From Cronobacter dublinensis subsp. dublinensis LMG 23823 (GTDB lineage Bacteria > Pseudomonadota > Gammaproteobacteria > Enterobacterales > Enterobacteriaceae): a stretch of DNA of 64,000 nt. Positions 45,997 through 54,168 of the stretch are shown one piece after another. The stretch spans positions 434,001-498,000 of the forward strand of contig NZ_CP012266.1 of assembly GCF_001277235.1 (NCBI RefSeq). The letters are read 5' to 3'. The notes beneath the pieces were generated by a model, which searched no databases, was not told the origin of the DNA, and was given only the letters and a program-made list of their open reading frames with translations. The first letter of the stretch is position 1. Every line of letters begins with the position of its first letter. The position numbers and the translations under genes were made by a program.

Positions 45997-48708
45997 ATGA
46001 CTGATGTAACCGTAAAAGCGCTGGCCGCAGAGATTCAGACCTCCGTGGACCGCCTGGTACAGCAATTCGCTGATGCAGGGATCCCGAAGTCCGCTGAAGA
46101 CTCTGTGACGGCACAAGAGAAACAAGCCTTACTGGCGCACCTGAACCGCGAACATGGTTCAGGGCCGGATAAGTTGACTTTACAGCGCAAAACGCGCAGT
46201 ACTTTAAATATTCAGGGTACCGGCGGGAAAAGTAAGTCGGTACAGATCGAAGTCCGCAAAAAACGCACCTTTGTAAAACGTGATCCGCAAGAGGCAGAGC
46301 GTCTCGCCGCGGAAGAACAGGCGAAGCGTGAGGCGGAAGAGCAGGCCCGTCGTGAAGCAGAGGAAGCTGCCAAGCGAGAGGCAGAGGAAAAAGCCAAGCG
46401 TGAAGCCGGCGATAAGGCGAAACGTGAAGCTGAAGAACAAGCTAAACGCGATGCCGCTGATAAAGCGAAACGTGAAGCTGCGGAAACGAGCAAAGTGAGC
46501 AATCAACAAACTGACGAAGTGAGCAAAGCTGCTCAGGCGGAAAAATCCCGCCGCGAAGCCGAAGCCCTTGAACTTAAGCGCAAGGCCGAAGAAGAAGCGC
46601 GTCGCAAGCTGGAAGAAAATGCCCGTCGCGTAGCGGAAGAAGCCCGTCGTATGGCTGAAGAGAACGCGACCAAATGGGAAAGCGGCAGCGAAGAAGAATC
46701 TGAAGACAGCAGCGACTACCACGTCACTACTTCTCAGCACGCGCGTCAGGCAGAAGATGACAGCGATCGCGAAGTAGAAGGCGGCCGTGGTCGCGCGCGT
46801 CCGGCGAAAGTCGCACGCCAGAAGAAGAGCAACAAGCATTCCGAATCCAAAGCGGATCGTGAAGAAGCCCGTGCAGCCGTTCGCGGCGGCAAAGGCGGCA
46901 AGCGCAAAGGCAGCTCCCTGCAGCAGGGCTTTAACAAGCCGGCTCAGGCAGTTAACCGCGATGTTGTTATCGGCGAAACCATCACCGTCGCTGAGCTGGC
47001 TAACAAGATGGCCGTAAAAGGTTCTCAGGTTATCAAAGCGATGATGAAGCTGGGCGCGATGGCGACCATCAACCAGGTCATCGATCAGGAAACCGCACAG
47101 CTGGTTGCTGAAGAGATGGGCCACAAAGTTATCCTGCGTCGTGAAAACGAGCTGGAAGAAGCGGTAATGAGCGACCGTGATATGGGCGCACAGGCTGAGC
47201 CGCGTGCACCGGTCGTGACCATCATGGGTCACGTTGACCACGGTAAAACCTCTCTGCTCGACTACATCCGTTCCACGAAAGTGGCATCGGGCGAAGCGGG
47301 CGGCATTACCCAGCATATCGGTGCGTACCACGTACAGACCGATAACGGCATGATCACCTTCCTGGATACCCCGGGCCACGCCGCGTTTACCGCGATGCGT
47401 GCACGTGGTGCGCAGGCAACGGATATCGTGGTTCTGGTTGTGGCGGCGGATGACGGCGTGATGCCGCAGACCATCGAAGCTATCCAGCACGCCAAAGCGG
47501 CGAAAGTGCCGGTTGTCGTTGCGGTGAACAAAATCGATAAGCCAGACGCCGATCCGGATCGTGTAAAAAACGAGCTGTCTCAGCACGGTATCATCCCGGA
47601 AGAGTGGGGCGGCGAGAGCCAGTTCGTCCACGTTTCTGCGAAAGCGGGCACCGGTATCGATGAACTGCTGGACGCTATTCTGCTCCAGTCCGAAGTTCTG
47701 GAACTGCATGCCGTCCGTAAAGGCATGGCGACCGGCGTCGTTATCGAATCCTTCCTGGATAAAGGTCGTGGTCCGGTTGCTACCGTTCTGGTTCGCGAAG
47801 GTACGCTGAACAAAGGCGACATCGTGCTGTGTGGCTTTGAATATGGCCGTGTACGTGCGATGCGTAACGAACTTAACCAGGAAGTCCAGGAAGCGGGTCC
47901 GTCCATTCCTGTCGAGATTCTGGGTCTCTCCGGCGTACCTGCCGCGGGTGACGAAGTGACCGTTGTTCGTGACGAGAAGAAAGCGCGTGAAGTGGCTCTC
48001 TATCGTCAGGGTAAGTTCCGCGAAGTGAAACTGGCGCGTCAGCAGAAATCTAAACTCGAGAACATGTTCGCGAACATGACCGAGGGCGAAGTTCACGAAG
48101 TCAACATCGTGCTGAAAGCCGACGTACAGGGCTCCGTAGAAGCGATTTCCGACTCCCTGCTGAAACTCTCCACCGACGAAGTGAAGGTGAAGATTGTGGG
48201 CTCGGGTGTGGGTGGTATCACCGAGACCGACGCTACGCTGGCTGCGGCGTCCAACGCTATTCTGGTTGGCTTCAACGTTCGTGCCGACGCCTCTGCGCGC
48301 CGCGTTATCGAAGCGGAAAGCCTGGATCTGCGCTACTACTCCGTCATTTATAATCTGATCGACGAAGTGAAAGCGGCAATGAGCGGCATGCTGTCGCCTG
48401 AGCTGAAACAGCAGATTATCGGTCTTGCCGAAGTTCGTGACGTGTTCAAATCGCCGAAATTCGGTGCGATTGCTGGCTGTATGGTTACCGAAGGTACGAT
48501 TAAACGTCACAACCCGATCCGCGTCCTGCGCGACAACGTGGTTATCTATGAAGGCGAGCTGGAATCTCTGCGCCGCTTCAAAGATGACGTTAACGAAGTC
48601 CGTAACGGCATGGAATGTGGTATCGGCGTGAAGAACTACAACGACGTTCGCGTTGGCGACATGATCGAAGTGTTCGAAATCATCGAGATCCAGCGCAGCA
48701 TCGACTAA
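45997..48708 (+). CDS. infB: Translation initiation factor IF-2
   Basis: GTPase that brings fMet-tRNA to the 30S subunit. It has 903 residues (E. coli 890). The N-terminal domain contains a long charged helical region built from KREAEEQA-type heptads (about residues 105-230), longer than in E. coli. A polybasic linker (RARPAKVARQKKSNKH) follows, then the G domain with GHVDHGKTSLLD, DTPGHAAF and NKIDKPDAD, and C1/C2 domains. A GTG at 46495 (codon 167, VSNQQTDEVSK) corresponds to the internal start of IF2-2 in E. coli, so a shorter isoform is likely. Confidence 0.98.
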   Translation: MTDVTVKALAAEIQTSVDRLVQQFADAGIPKSAEDSVTAQEKQALLAHLNREHGSGPDKLTLQRKTRSTLNIQGTGGKSKSVQIEVRKKRTFVKRDPQEAERLAAEEQAKREAEEQARREAEEAAKREAEEKAKREAGDKAKREAEEQAKRDAADKAKREAAETSKVSNQQTDEVSKAAQAEKSRREAEALELKRKAEEEARRKLEENARRVAEEARRMAEENATKWESGSEEESEDSSDYHVTTSQHARQAEDDSDREVEGGRGRARPAKVARQKKSNKHSESKADREEARAAVRGGKGGKRKGSSLQQGFNKPAQAVNRDVVIGETITVAELANKMAVKGSQVIKAMMKLGAMATINQVIDQETAQLVAEEMGHKVILRRENELEEAVMSDRDMGAQAEPRAPVVTIMGHVDHGKTSLLDYIRSTKVASGEAGGITQHIGAYHVQTDNGMITFLDTPGHAAFTAMRARGAQATDIVVLVVAADDGVMPQTIEAIQHAKAAKVPVVVAVNKIDKPDADPDRVKNELSQHGIIPEEWGGESQFVHVSAKAGTGIDELLDAILLQSEVLELHAVRKGMATGVVIESFLDKGRGPVATVLVREGTLNKGDIVLCGFEYGRVRAMRNELNQEVQEAGPSIPVEILGLSGVPAAGDEVTVVRDEKKAREVALYRQGKFREVKLARQQKSKLENMFANMTEGEVHEVNIVLKADVQGSVEAISDSLLKLSTDEVKVKIVGSGVGGITETDATLAAASNAILVGFNVRADASARRVIEAESLDLRYYSVIYNLIDEVKAAMSGMLSPELKQQIIGLAEVRDVFKSPKFGAIAGCMVTEGTIKRHNPIRVLRDNVVIYEGELESLRRFKDDVNEVRNGMECGIGVKNYNDVRVGDMIEVFEIIEIQRSID

Positions 48709-48717
48709 TCCTTTAGC

Positions 48718-48739
48718 GCCCTGCGCAAGCGCGCAGGGC
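48718..48739. repeat. Perfect hairpin downstream of infB
   Basis: GCCCTGCGC-aagc-GCGCAGGGC, a nine-base-pair stem with a four-base loop and no T run, nine bases past the infB stop. It may act as a 3' stability element or pause site within the operon. Confidence 0.6.
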
Positions 48740-48759
48740 AGGATTCAGGCGCACATTTT

Positions 48760-48790
48760 GTAGGCCGGGTCAGCGAAGCGCCACCCGGTA
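48760..48790. repeat. REP-like extragenic palindrome between infB and rbfA
   Basis: GTAGGCCGGGT...ACCCGGTA has the form of enterobacterial repetitive extragenic palindromes (TAGGCCGGGTAAGCG...CACCCGGC). A single copy was noticed here. It lies between the infB hairpin and a T-tailed hairpin. Confidence 0.6.
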
Positions 48791-48799
48791 TGACTATTC

Positions 48800-48825
48800 A
48801 AAAGGGGCTAATAGCCCCTTTTTTG
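48800..48825 (+). terminator. Terminator-like hairpin between infB and rbfA
   Basis: AAAAGGGGCTA-atAGCCCCTTTTTT, a strong intrinsic terminator form 16 bases before the rbfA start. It should reduce read-through from infB to rbfA-truB-rpsO-pnp. Confidence 0.82.
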
Positions 48826-48840
48826 TCTGGAGAATTTATT

Positions 48841-49242
48841 ATGGCGAAAGAATTTGGTCGCCCTCAGCGCGTCGCGCAGGAGATGCAAAAAGAGATTGCT
48901 ATCATCCTGCAGCGCGAAATTAAAGATCCGCGCGTGGGTCTGATGACCACCGTATCGGGCGTGGAAGTTTCCCGCGATCTGGCGTATGCCAAAGTATTCG
49001 TGACCTTCCTGAATGATAAAGACGAAGCGGCCGTTAAATCGGGCATCAAAGCGCTTCAGGACGCGTCAGGCTTCATCCGTTCGCTGCTCGGCAAAGCGAT
49101 GCGCCTGCGCATCGTGCCGGAACTGACCTTTTTCTACGATAACTCGCTGGTTGAAGGGATGCGCATGTCCAACCTGGTCAGCAGCGTAGTGAAACACGAC
49201 GAAGAGCGTCGCGTGAATCCGGACGACGACAAGGAGGAATAA
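48841..49242 (+). CDS. rbfA: Ribosome-binding factor A
   Basis: KH-fold 30S maturation and cold-adaptation factor. The start MAKEFGRPQRVAQ at 48841 has GGAG upstream and gives 133 residues. The in-frame extension to 48790 runs through the terminator hairpin and is not credible. The conserved TVSGVEVSRDLAYAKVFVTF and LRIVPELTFFYD are present. The stop shares one base with the truB start. Confidence 0.97.
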   Translation: MAKEFGRPQRVAQEMQKEIAIILQREIKDPRVGLMTTVSGVEVSRDLAYAKVFVTFLNDKDEAAVKSGIKALQDASGFIRSLLGKAMRLRIVPELTFFYDNSLVEGMRMSNLVSSVVKHDEERRVNPDDDKEE

Positions 49243-50186
49243 TGAGTCGTCCTCGTCGTCGCGGTCGCGACGTGCATGGCGTGTTGCTGCTGGATAAGCC
49301 GCAGGGGCTCTCCTCCAACGACGCATTGCAAAAGGTAAAGCGCCTCTATAATGCTAATCGTGCTGGTCATACGGGCGCGCTGGACCCGCTGGCGACCGGC
49401 ATGCTGCCGATTTGCCTCGGCGAAGCGACCAAGTTTTCCCAGTATCTGCTCGATTCCGATAAGCGTTATCGGGTGATTGCGCGCCTCGGACAACGCACCG
49501 ACACTTCTGATGCCGACGGCACCGTGGTGGAAGAGCGTCCGGTCGCGTTTAGCGAGCAGGCGCTGCAGGACGCGCTAGAGAGCTTTCGTGGCGATACGCT
49601 GCAGGTGCCGACCATGTTTTCGGCGCTGAAATACCAGGGCAAACCGCTGTACGAATATGCGCGTCAGGGTATCGAAGTGCCGCGTGAAGCGCGTCCGATT
49701 ACCGTTTACGAACTGCTGTTTATTCGCCATGAAGGCAATGAGCTTGAGCTTGAAGTGCACTGCTCGAAGGGTACGTACATTCGCACCATTATTGATGACT
49801 TAGGCGAAAAGCTCGGCTGCGGCGCGCATGTGACTTACCTGCGCCGTCTGACGGTCAGTAAATATCCGGTGGATCGTATGGTGACCCTCGAGCAGCTAAA
49901 CGCGCTGCTCGAAGCGGCGCAGCAGCAGGATATCGCGCCGTCTGAACTGCTCGACCCGCTGTTGATGCCAATGGACAGTCCTGCTTCGGACTACCCAGTC
50001 GTCAACCTTCCGCTGACCTCCTCCGTTTATTTTAAAAACGGCAACCCCGTGCGTACCAGCGATGCGCCTGCGCAGGGCCTGGTTCGCGTGACGGAAGGCG
50101 ACGCGCAGAAGTTTCTCGGCATGGGTGAAATCGACAGTGAAGGCCGCGTAGCGCCCCGCCGTCTGGTGGTGGAGTATCCGGCGTAA
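49242..50186 (+). CDS. truB: tRNA pseudouridine(55) synthase TruB
   Basis: Makes pseudouridine-55 in the T-loop of tRNAs. It has 314 residues with the catalytic Asp48 in HTGALDPLATGML and the RNA-contact motif SKGTYIRTIIDDLG; the C-terminal PUA-like part is retained. It overlaps rbfA by one base. The rpsO promoter lies just after its stop. Confidence 0.97.
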   Translation: MSRPRRRGRDVHGVLLLDKPQGLSSNDALQKVKRLYNANRAGHTGALDPLATGMLPICLGEATKFSQYLLDSDKRYRVIARLGQRTDTSDADGTVVEERPVAFSEQALQDALESFRGDTLQVPTMFSALKYQGKPLYEYARQGIEVPREARPITVYELLFIRHEGNELELEVHCSKGTYIRTIIDDLGEKLGCGAHVTYLRRLTVSKYPVDRMVTLEQLNALLEAAQQQDIAPSELLDPLLMPMDSPASDYPVVNLPLTSSVYFKNGNPVRTSDAPAQGLVRVTEGDAQKFLGMGEIDSEGRVAPRRLVVEYPA

Positions 50187-50200
50187 CCCTCGTCGCTACC

Positions 50201-50229
50201 TTGCGATAACAGGCCGCGACAGGTAGAAT
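50201..50229 (+). promoter_or_regulatory. Sigma-70 promoter of rpsO
   Basis: TTGCGA (50201-50206), 17-base spacer, TAGAAT (50224-50229), placed 101 bases before the rpsO start. The intervening leader is where S15 binds its own mRNA in E. coli. Confidence 0.8.
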
Positions 50230-50329
50230 ATTGCGGCTTAACACTACGCCCGTCATTTTTATGCAGGCGTAGCCCCGGGTGGCTGAATTAGAGATCGGCA
50301 CCCTTATTTTTTATAAACTGGAGTTGAAA

Positions 50330-50599
50330 ATGTCTCTAAGCGTTGAAGCTAAAGCTAAAATCGTTTCTGAGTTTGGTCGTGGTGAGAACGACAGCGGTTC
50401 TACCGAAGTTCAGGTTGCACTGCTGACTGCGCAGATCAACCACCTGCAGGGCCACTTCGCAGAGCACAAAAAAGATCACCACAGCCGTCGTGGTCTGCTG
50501 CGTATGGTTTCTCAGCGTCGTAAACTGCTCGACTACCTGAAACGTAAAGATGTTGCACGCTACACTGCGCTGATCGAGCGTCTGGGTCTGCGTCGCTAA
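50330..50599 (+). CDS. rpsO: 30S ribosomal protein S15
   Basis: S15, 89 residues from MSLSVEAKAKIV at 50330 with GGAG upstream; it binds the central 16S rRNA junction and represses its own translation through a leader pseudoknot in E. coli. All four helices and the HKKDHHSRRGLLRMVSQRR RNA-contact region are conserved. Codon bias is that of highly expressed genes. Followed by an intrinsic terminator that only partly blocks pnp. Confidence 0.98.
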   Translation: MSLSVEAKAKIVSEFGRGENDSGSTEVQVALLTAQINHLQGHFAEHKKDHHSRRGLLRMVSQRRKLLDYLKRKDVARYTALIERLGLRR

Positions 50600-50616
50600 T
50601 CATTGCGAGTTTCAGA

Positions 50617-50643
50617 AAAGGGGGCCTTTACGGCCCCTTTTTT
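50617..50643 (+). terminator. Rho-independent terminator after rpsO
   Basis: AAAAGGGGGCC-tttac-GGCCCCTTTTTT, 17 bases past the rpsO stop. Confidence 0.9.
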
Positions 50644-50714
50644 CGACCAGACGGCAGCAATTGCGAGTAAACTCATGTATTGTTGCTGGGTATGATCTTC
50701 GTTGCAGAGGTTCG

Positions 50715-50770
50715 CGCGGCTAATGAGAGGCTTTATCCGCCTAAGCGGGTCAGGGTTGTCATTAGTCGCG
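50715..50770 (+). promoter_or_regulatory. RNase III processing hairpin in the pnp leader
   Basis: CGCGGCTAATGA (50715-50726) pairs with TCATTAGTCGCG (50759-50770), giving a long stem with an inner hairpin (CCGC...GCGG). A second stem, CAGCAC...GTGCTG, lies at 50797-50818. In E. coli RNase III cuts such a stem and PNPase then degrades the leader to repress its own translation. Confidence 0.75.
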
Positions 50771-50843
50771 AGGATGCAAAGAAGATCGGGTACTGTCAGC
50801 ACGGCTTCAGGCGTGCTGTTCTTCATTTAGAAAGGGTATAATT

Positions 50844-52979
50844 TTGCTTAATCCGATCGTCCGCAAATTTCAGTATGGTCAACATACTGTCACTCTTGAA
50901 ACCGGTATGATGGCGCGTCAGGCCACTGCTGCCGTTATGGTAAGCATGGATGACACCGCCGTATTCGTGACAGTGGTAGGCGCTAAAAAAGCGAAACCAG
51001 GTCAGGACTTTTTCCCGCTGACCATTAACTATCAGGAGCGTACTTACGCTGCTGGTCGTATCCCTGGCGGCTTCTTCCGTCGTGAAGGTCGTCCGAGCGA
51101 AGGCGAAACGCTGATCGCGCGTCTGATTGACCGCCCGCTGCGCCCGCTGTTCCCGGAAGGCTTCGTTAACGAAGTTCAGGTTATCGCGACCGTCGTTTCC
51201 GTTAACCCACAGGTTAACCCGGACATCGTGGCGATGATCGGCGCATCCGCTGCGCTATCTCTGTCTGGTATTCCGTTCAACGGCCCGATTGGCTCCGCGC
51301 GCGTGGGTTACATCAACGATCAGTACGTCCTGAACCCGACTCAGGAAGAGCTGAAATCCAGCAAACTGGATCTGGTTGTTGCTGGTACCGAAAGCGCCGT
51401 GCTGATGGTGGAATCCGAAGCTGAACTGCTGAGCGAAGATCAGATGCTGGGCGCGGTGGTGTTCGGCCACGAGCAGCAGCAGATTGTGATTCAGAACATC
51501 AACGATCTCGTGAAAGAAGCGGGCAAACCGCGCTGGGACTGGCAGCCAGAAGCCGCTAACGAAACCCTGAACGCGCGCGTTAAAGCGCTGGCAGAGTCTC
51601 GTCTGAGCGACGCTTACCGCATCACTGACAAACAAGAACGTTACAGCCAGATCGACGCTATCAAAGCGGACGTCATCGCTGCGCTGCAGGCTGAACAGGC
51701 CGAAGGCGACGCGCTTGATGAAAACGAGCTGGGTGACATTCTGCATGCTATCGAGAAGAACGTCGTACGTTCTCGCGTTCTGGCAGGCGAACCGCGTATC
51801 GACGGCCGCGAAAAAGATATGATCCGTGGTCTGGACGTGCGCACTGGCGTACTGCCGCGTACTCACGGCTCCGCGCTCTTCACCCGTGGTGAAACTCAGG
51901 CGCTGGTGACCGCGACCCTTGGCACCGAGCGTGACGCGCAGAACATCGACGAGCTGATGGGCGAGCGTACTGACCGCTTCCTGTTCCACTACAACTTCCC
52001 TCCGTACTCTGTCGGCGAAACCGGCATGGTCGGCTCTCCGAAGCGTCGTGAAATCGGTCACGGTCGTCTGGCGAAACGTGGCGTACTGGCAGTGATGCCG
52101 GCAGCCGATCGTTTCCCGTACACCGTGCGTGTTGTGTCTGAAATCACCGAATCCAACGGTTCTTCTTCCATGGCTTCCGTGTGTGGCGCTTCTCTGGCGC
52201 TGATGGACGCTGGCGTGCCGATCAAAGCCGCTGTGGCTGGTATCGCGATGGGTCTGGTGAAAGAAGGCGAAAACTTTGTCGTTCTGTCCGACATTCTGGG
52301 TGACGAAGACCACTTGGGCGATATGGACTTCAAAGTGGCCGGTTCTCGTGAAGGTATCACTGCGCTGCAGATGGATATCAAAATCGAAGGCATCACCAAA
52401 GAGATCATGCAGGTTGCACTGAACCAGGCTAAGGGTGCGCGTCTGCACATTCTGGGCGTGATGGAACAGGCTATCAACGCGCCGCGTGGCGATATCTCTC
52501 AGTTCGCACCGCGTATCCACACTATCAAGATCAGCCCTGACAAGATCAAAGACGTGATCGGTAAAGGCGGCTCTGTGATTCGTGCGCTGACCGAAGAGAC
52601 CGGCACCACCATCGAAATCGAAGATGACGGCACCGTGAAGATCGCAGCGACCGACGGGGAGAAAGCTAAACACGCAATCCGTCGTATCGAAGAAATCACC
52701 GCAGAAATCGAAGTGGGTCGTATCTACAACGGTAAAGTGACCCGCATCGTTGACTTCGGCGCCTTCGTTGCCATCGGCGGCGGTAAAGAAGGTCTGGTAC
52801 ACATCTCTCAGATTGCTGACAAGCGCGTTGAGAAAGTGACCGACTATCTGCAGATGGGTCAGGAAGTACCGGTTAAGGTACTGGAAGTTGACCGTCAGGG
52901 CCGCGTGCGTCTGAGCATCAAAGAAGCGACCGAGCAGACTCAGGAAGCAGCAACCCCTGCTGCGCCGGAAGCCGAGTAA
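50844..52979 (+). CDS. pnp: Polyribonucleotide nucleotidyltransferase (PNPase)
   Basis: Phosphorolytic 3'-5' exoribonuclease, trimeric, part of the RNA degradosome. It has 711 residues from a TTG start at 50844 (AAAGG upstream), as in E. coli. Two RNase PH domains flank an all-helical domain; the second carries DILGDEDHLGDMDF with the metal-binding aspartates (near 486 and 492). KH (KIKDVIGKGGSVIRAL) and S1 (GRIYNGKVTRIVDFGAFV) domains follow. The tail is Ala/Pro/Glu-rich. Its leader shows the autocontrol hairpin. Confidence 0.98.
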   Translation: MLNPIVRKFQYGQHTVTLETGMMARQATAAVMVSMDDTAVFVTVVGAKKAKPGQDFFPLTINYQERTYAAGRIPGGFFRREGRPSEGETLIARLIDRPLRPLFPEGFVNEVQVIATVVSVNPQVNPDIVAMIGASAALSLSGIPFNGPIGSARVGYINDQYVLNPTQEELKSSKLDLVVAGTESAVLMVESEAELLSEDQMLGAVVFGHEQQQIVIQNINDLVKEAGKPRWDWQPEAANETLNARVKALAESRLSDAYRITDKQERYSQIDAIKADVIAALQAEQAEGDALDENELGDILHAIEKNVVRSRVLAGEPRIDGREKDMIRGLDVRTGVLPRTHGSALFTRGETQALVTATLGTERDAQNIDELMGERTDRFLFHYNFPPYSVGETGMVGSPKRREIGHGRLAKRGVLAVMPAADRFPYTVRVVSEITESNGSSSMASVCGASLALMDAGVPIKAAVAGIAMGLVKEGENFVVLSDILGDEDHLGDMDFKVAGSREGITALQMDIKIEGITKEIMQVALNQAKGARLHILGVMEQAINAPRGDISQFAPRIHTIKISPDKIKDVIGKGGSVIRALTEETGTTIEIEDDGTVKIAATDGEKAKHAIRRIEEITAEIEVGRIYNGKVTRIVDFGAFVAIGGGKEGLVHISQIADKRVEKVTDYLQMGQEVPVKVLEVDRQGRVRLSIKEATEQTQEAATPAAPEAE

Positions 52980-52992
52980 GGTTTGCCATTTA

Positions 52993-53016
52993 GCTCTCCG
53001 TGGCGACACGGAGAGC
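52993..53016 (+). repeat. Perfect stem-loop between pnp and nlpI
   Basis: GCTCTCCGTG-gcga-CACGGAGAGC: a ten-base-pair stem with a GNRA tetraloop, 13 bases past the pnp stop and without a T tract. It is suited to protecting the 3' end of pnp mRNA or pausing, with read-through to nlpI. Confidence 0.7.
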
Positions 53017-53095
53017 CATTTGATACGGGGCAGGATGTCCCGTTTGCAGCCGGGGGACAGGACGTTCATCCAATTGTTGTCTTCGGGAGTGGGAA

Positions 53096-53980
53096 ATGAA
53101 GCCTTTATTGCGCTGGTGTTTCGTTGCGACAGCACTCACGCTGGCAGGATGCAGCAACTCTGCCTGGCGTAAGAGTGAAGTCCTGGCGGTGCCATTGCAA
53201 CCGGCCTTGCAGCAAGAAGTGATCCTCGCACGCATGGAGCAGATCCTCGCAAGTCGGGCTTTAACCGATGATGAACGCGCACAGCTTTTATATGAGCGCG
53301 GAGTGTTGTATGATAGTCTTGGTTTGCGGGCACTGGCGCGAAATGATTTTTCACAAGCACTGGCTATCCGCCCCGATATGCCTGAAGTATTCAACTACTT
53401 AGGCATTTATTTAACGCAGGCAGGCAATTTTGATGCTGCCTATGAAGCGTTTGATTCTGTACTTGAGCTTGATCCAACTTACAACTACGCGCATTTAAAT
53501 CGCGGTATCGCCCTCTACTACGGCGGACGTTACCGGTTAGCGCAAGATGATCTGCTGGCGTTTTATCACGACGATCCCAATGATCCTTTCCGTAGTCTGT
53601 GGCTCTTCCTTGCTGAAAGCAAAATGGATGAGAAACAGGCCAAAGCGGCCTTGCAAGAACGCTTTGAGAAATCGGACAAAGAACAGTGGGGATGGAACAT
53701 AGTCGAATTCTGGCTCGGCGACATTAGCGAAAAAACGTTAATGGAACGCCTGAAGGCAGACGCAACGGATAACACCTCGCTCGCTGAGCATCTCAGTGAA
53801 ACCAACTTCTATTTAGGTAAGTACTACCTAAGTCTGGGGGATAAGGACAGCGCCACGGCACTGTTCAAATTAGCGGTCGCTAACAACGTACACAACTTCG
53901 TTGAGCACCGTTATGCATTGTTGGAATTAGCGCTCTTGGGCCAGGAGCAAGATGACCTGGCAGAATCGGACCAGCAATAG
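53096..53980 (+). CDS. nlpI: Lipoprotein NlpI
   Basis: Outer-membrane lipoprotein with TPR repeats. In E. coli it is an adaptor that delivers the endopeptidase MepS to the protease Prc and scaffolds peptidoglycan hydrolases. It has 294 residues; the lipobox LAGC gives Cys19 as the lipidated residue. TPR motifs are clear, such as YERGVLYDSLGLRALARNDF and AHLNRGIALYYGGRYRLAQ. It lies between pnp and deaD, as in E. coli. Confidence 0.97.
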   Translation: MKPLLRWCFVATALTLAGCSNSAWRKSEVLAVPLQPALQQEVILARMEQILASRALTDDERAQLLYERGVLYDSLGLRALARNDFSQALAIRPDMPEVFNYLGIYLTQAGNFDAAYEAFDSVLELDPTYNYAHLNRGIALYYGGRYRLAQDDLLAFYHDDPNDPFRSLWLFLAESKMDEKQAKAALQERFEKSDKEQWGWNIVEFWLGDISEKTLMERLKADATDNTSLAEHLSETNFYLGKYYLSLGDKDSATALFKLAVANNVHNFVEHRYALLELALLGQEQDDLAESDQQ

Positions 53981-54087
53981 CTGACGAACATTTCAGCCCA
54001 CGGATTTTTTACTAAAAGTCATCACCTTAACCGGTGAGGGCTTGTTTGTTCGTCAATACACCTACTTTGAGCCGGTTCACACTTTTA

Positions 54088-54168
54088 ATGAAAATTGCAG
54101 AAAATTTTCACGATGAGTTATGTAGACTGGCCGCCATTAATTCTGAGGCACTCGTACTACATGGCTGA
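54088..54168 (+). CDS. yrbN: Small protein YrbN, upstream of deaD
   Basis: A 26-codon ORF (MKIAENFHDELCRLAAINSE, then ALVLHG) almost identical to E. coli YrbN. It ends inside the deaD start region: the last eight bases (ATGGCTGA) are shared with deaD, so its translation may be coupled to that of DeaD as a leader peptide. Its function is unknown. The close conservation of a 26-residue sequence supports a real peptide. Confidence 0.88.
   Translation: MKIAENFHDELCRLAAINSEALVLHG

Noticed and set aside
46204..48510. 768-codon minus-strand ORF opposite infB, and a similar 626-codon ORF opposite pnp (51255-53135)
   Set aside because: Both are shadows of highly biased, very well conserved genes; their translations are rich in Phe, Arg, His and Thr with no recognisable domain.
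50620..50840. Possible SraG sRNA on the minus strand of the rpsO-pnp gap
   Set aside because: The position is right by analogy with E. coli, but I could not identify a promoter and terminator on that strand or confirm the sequence.
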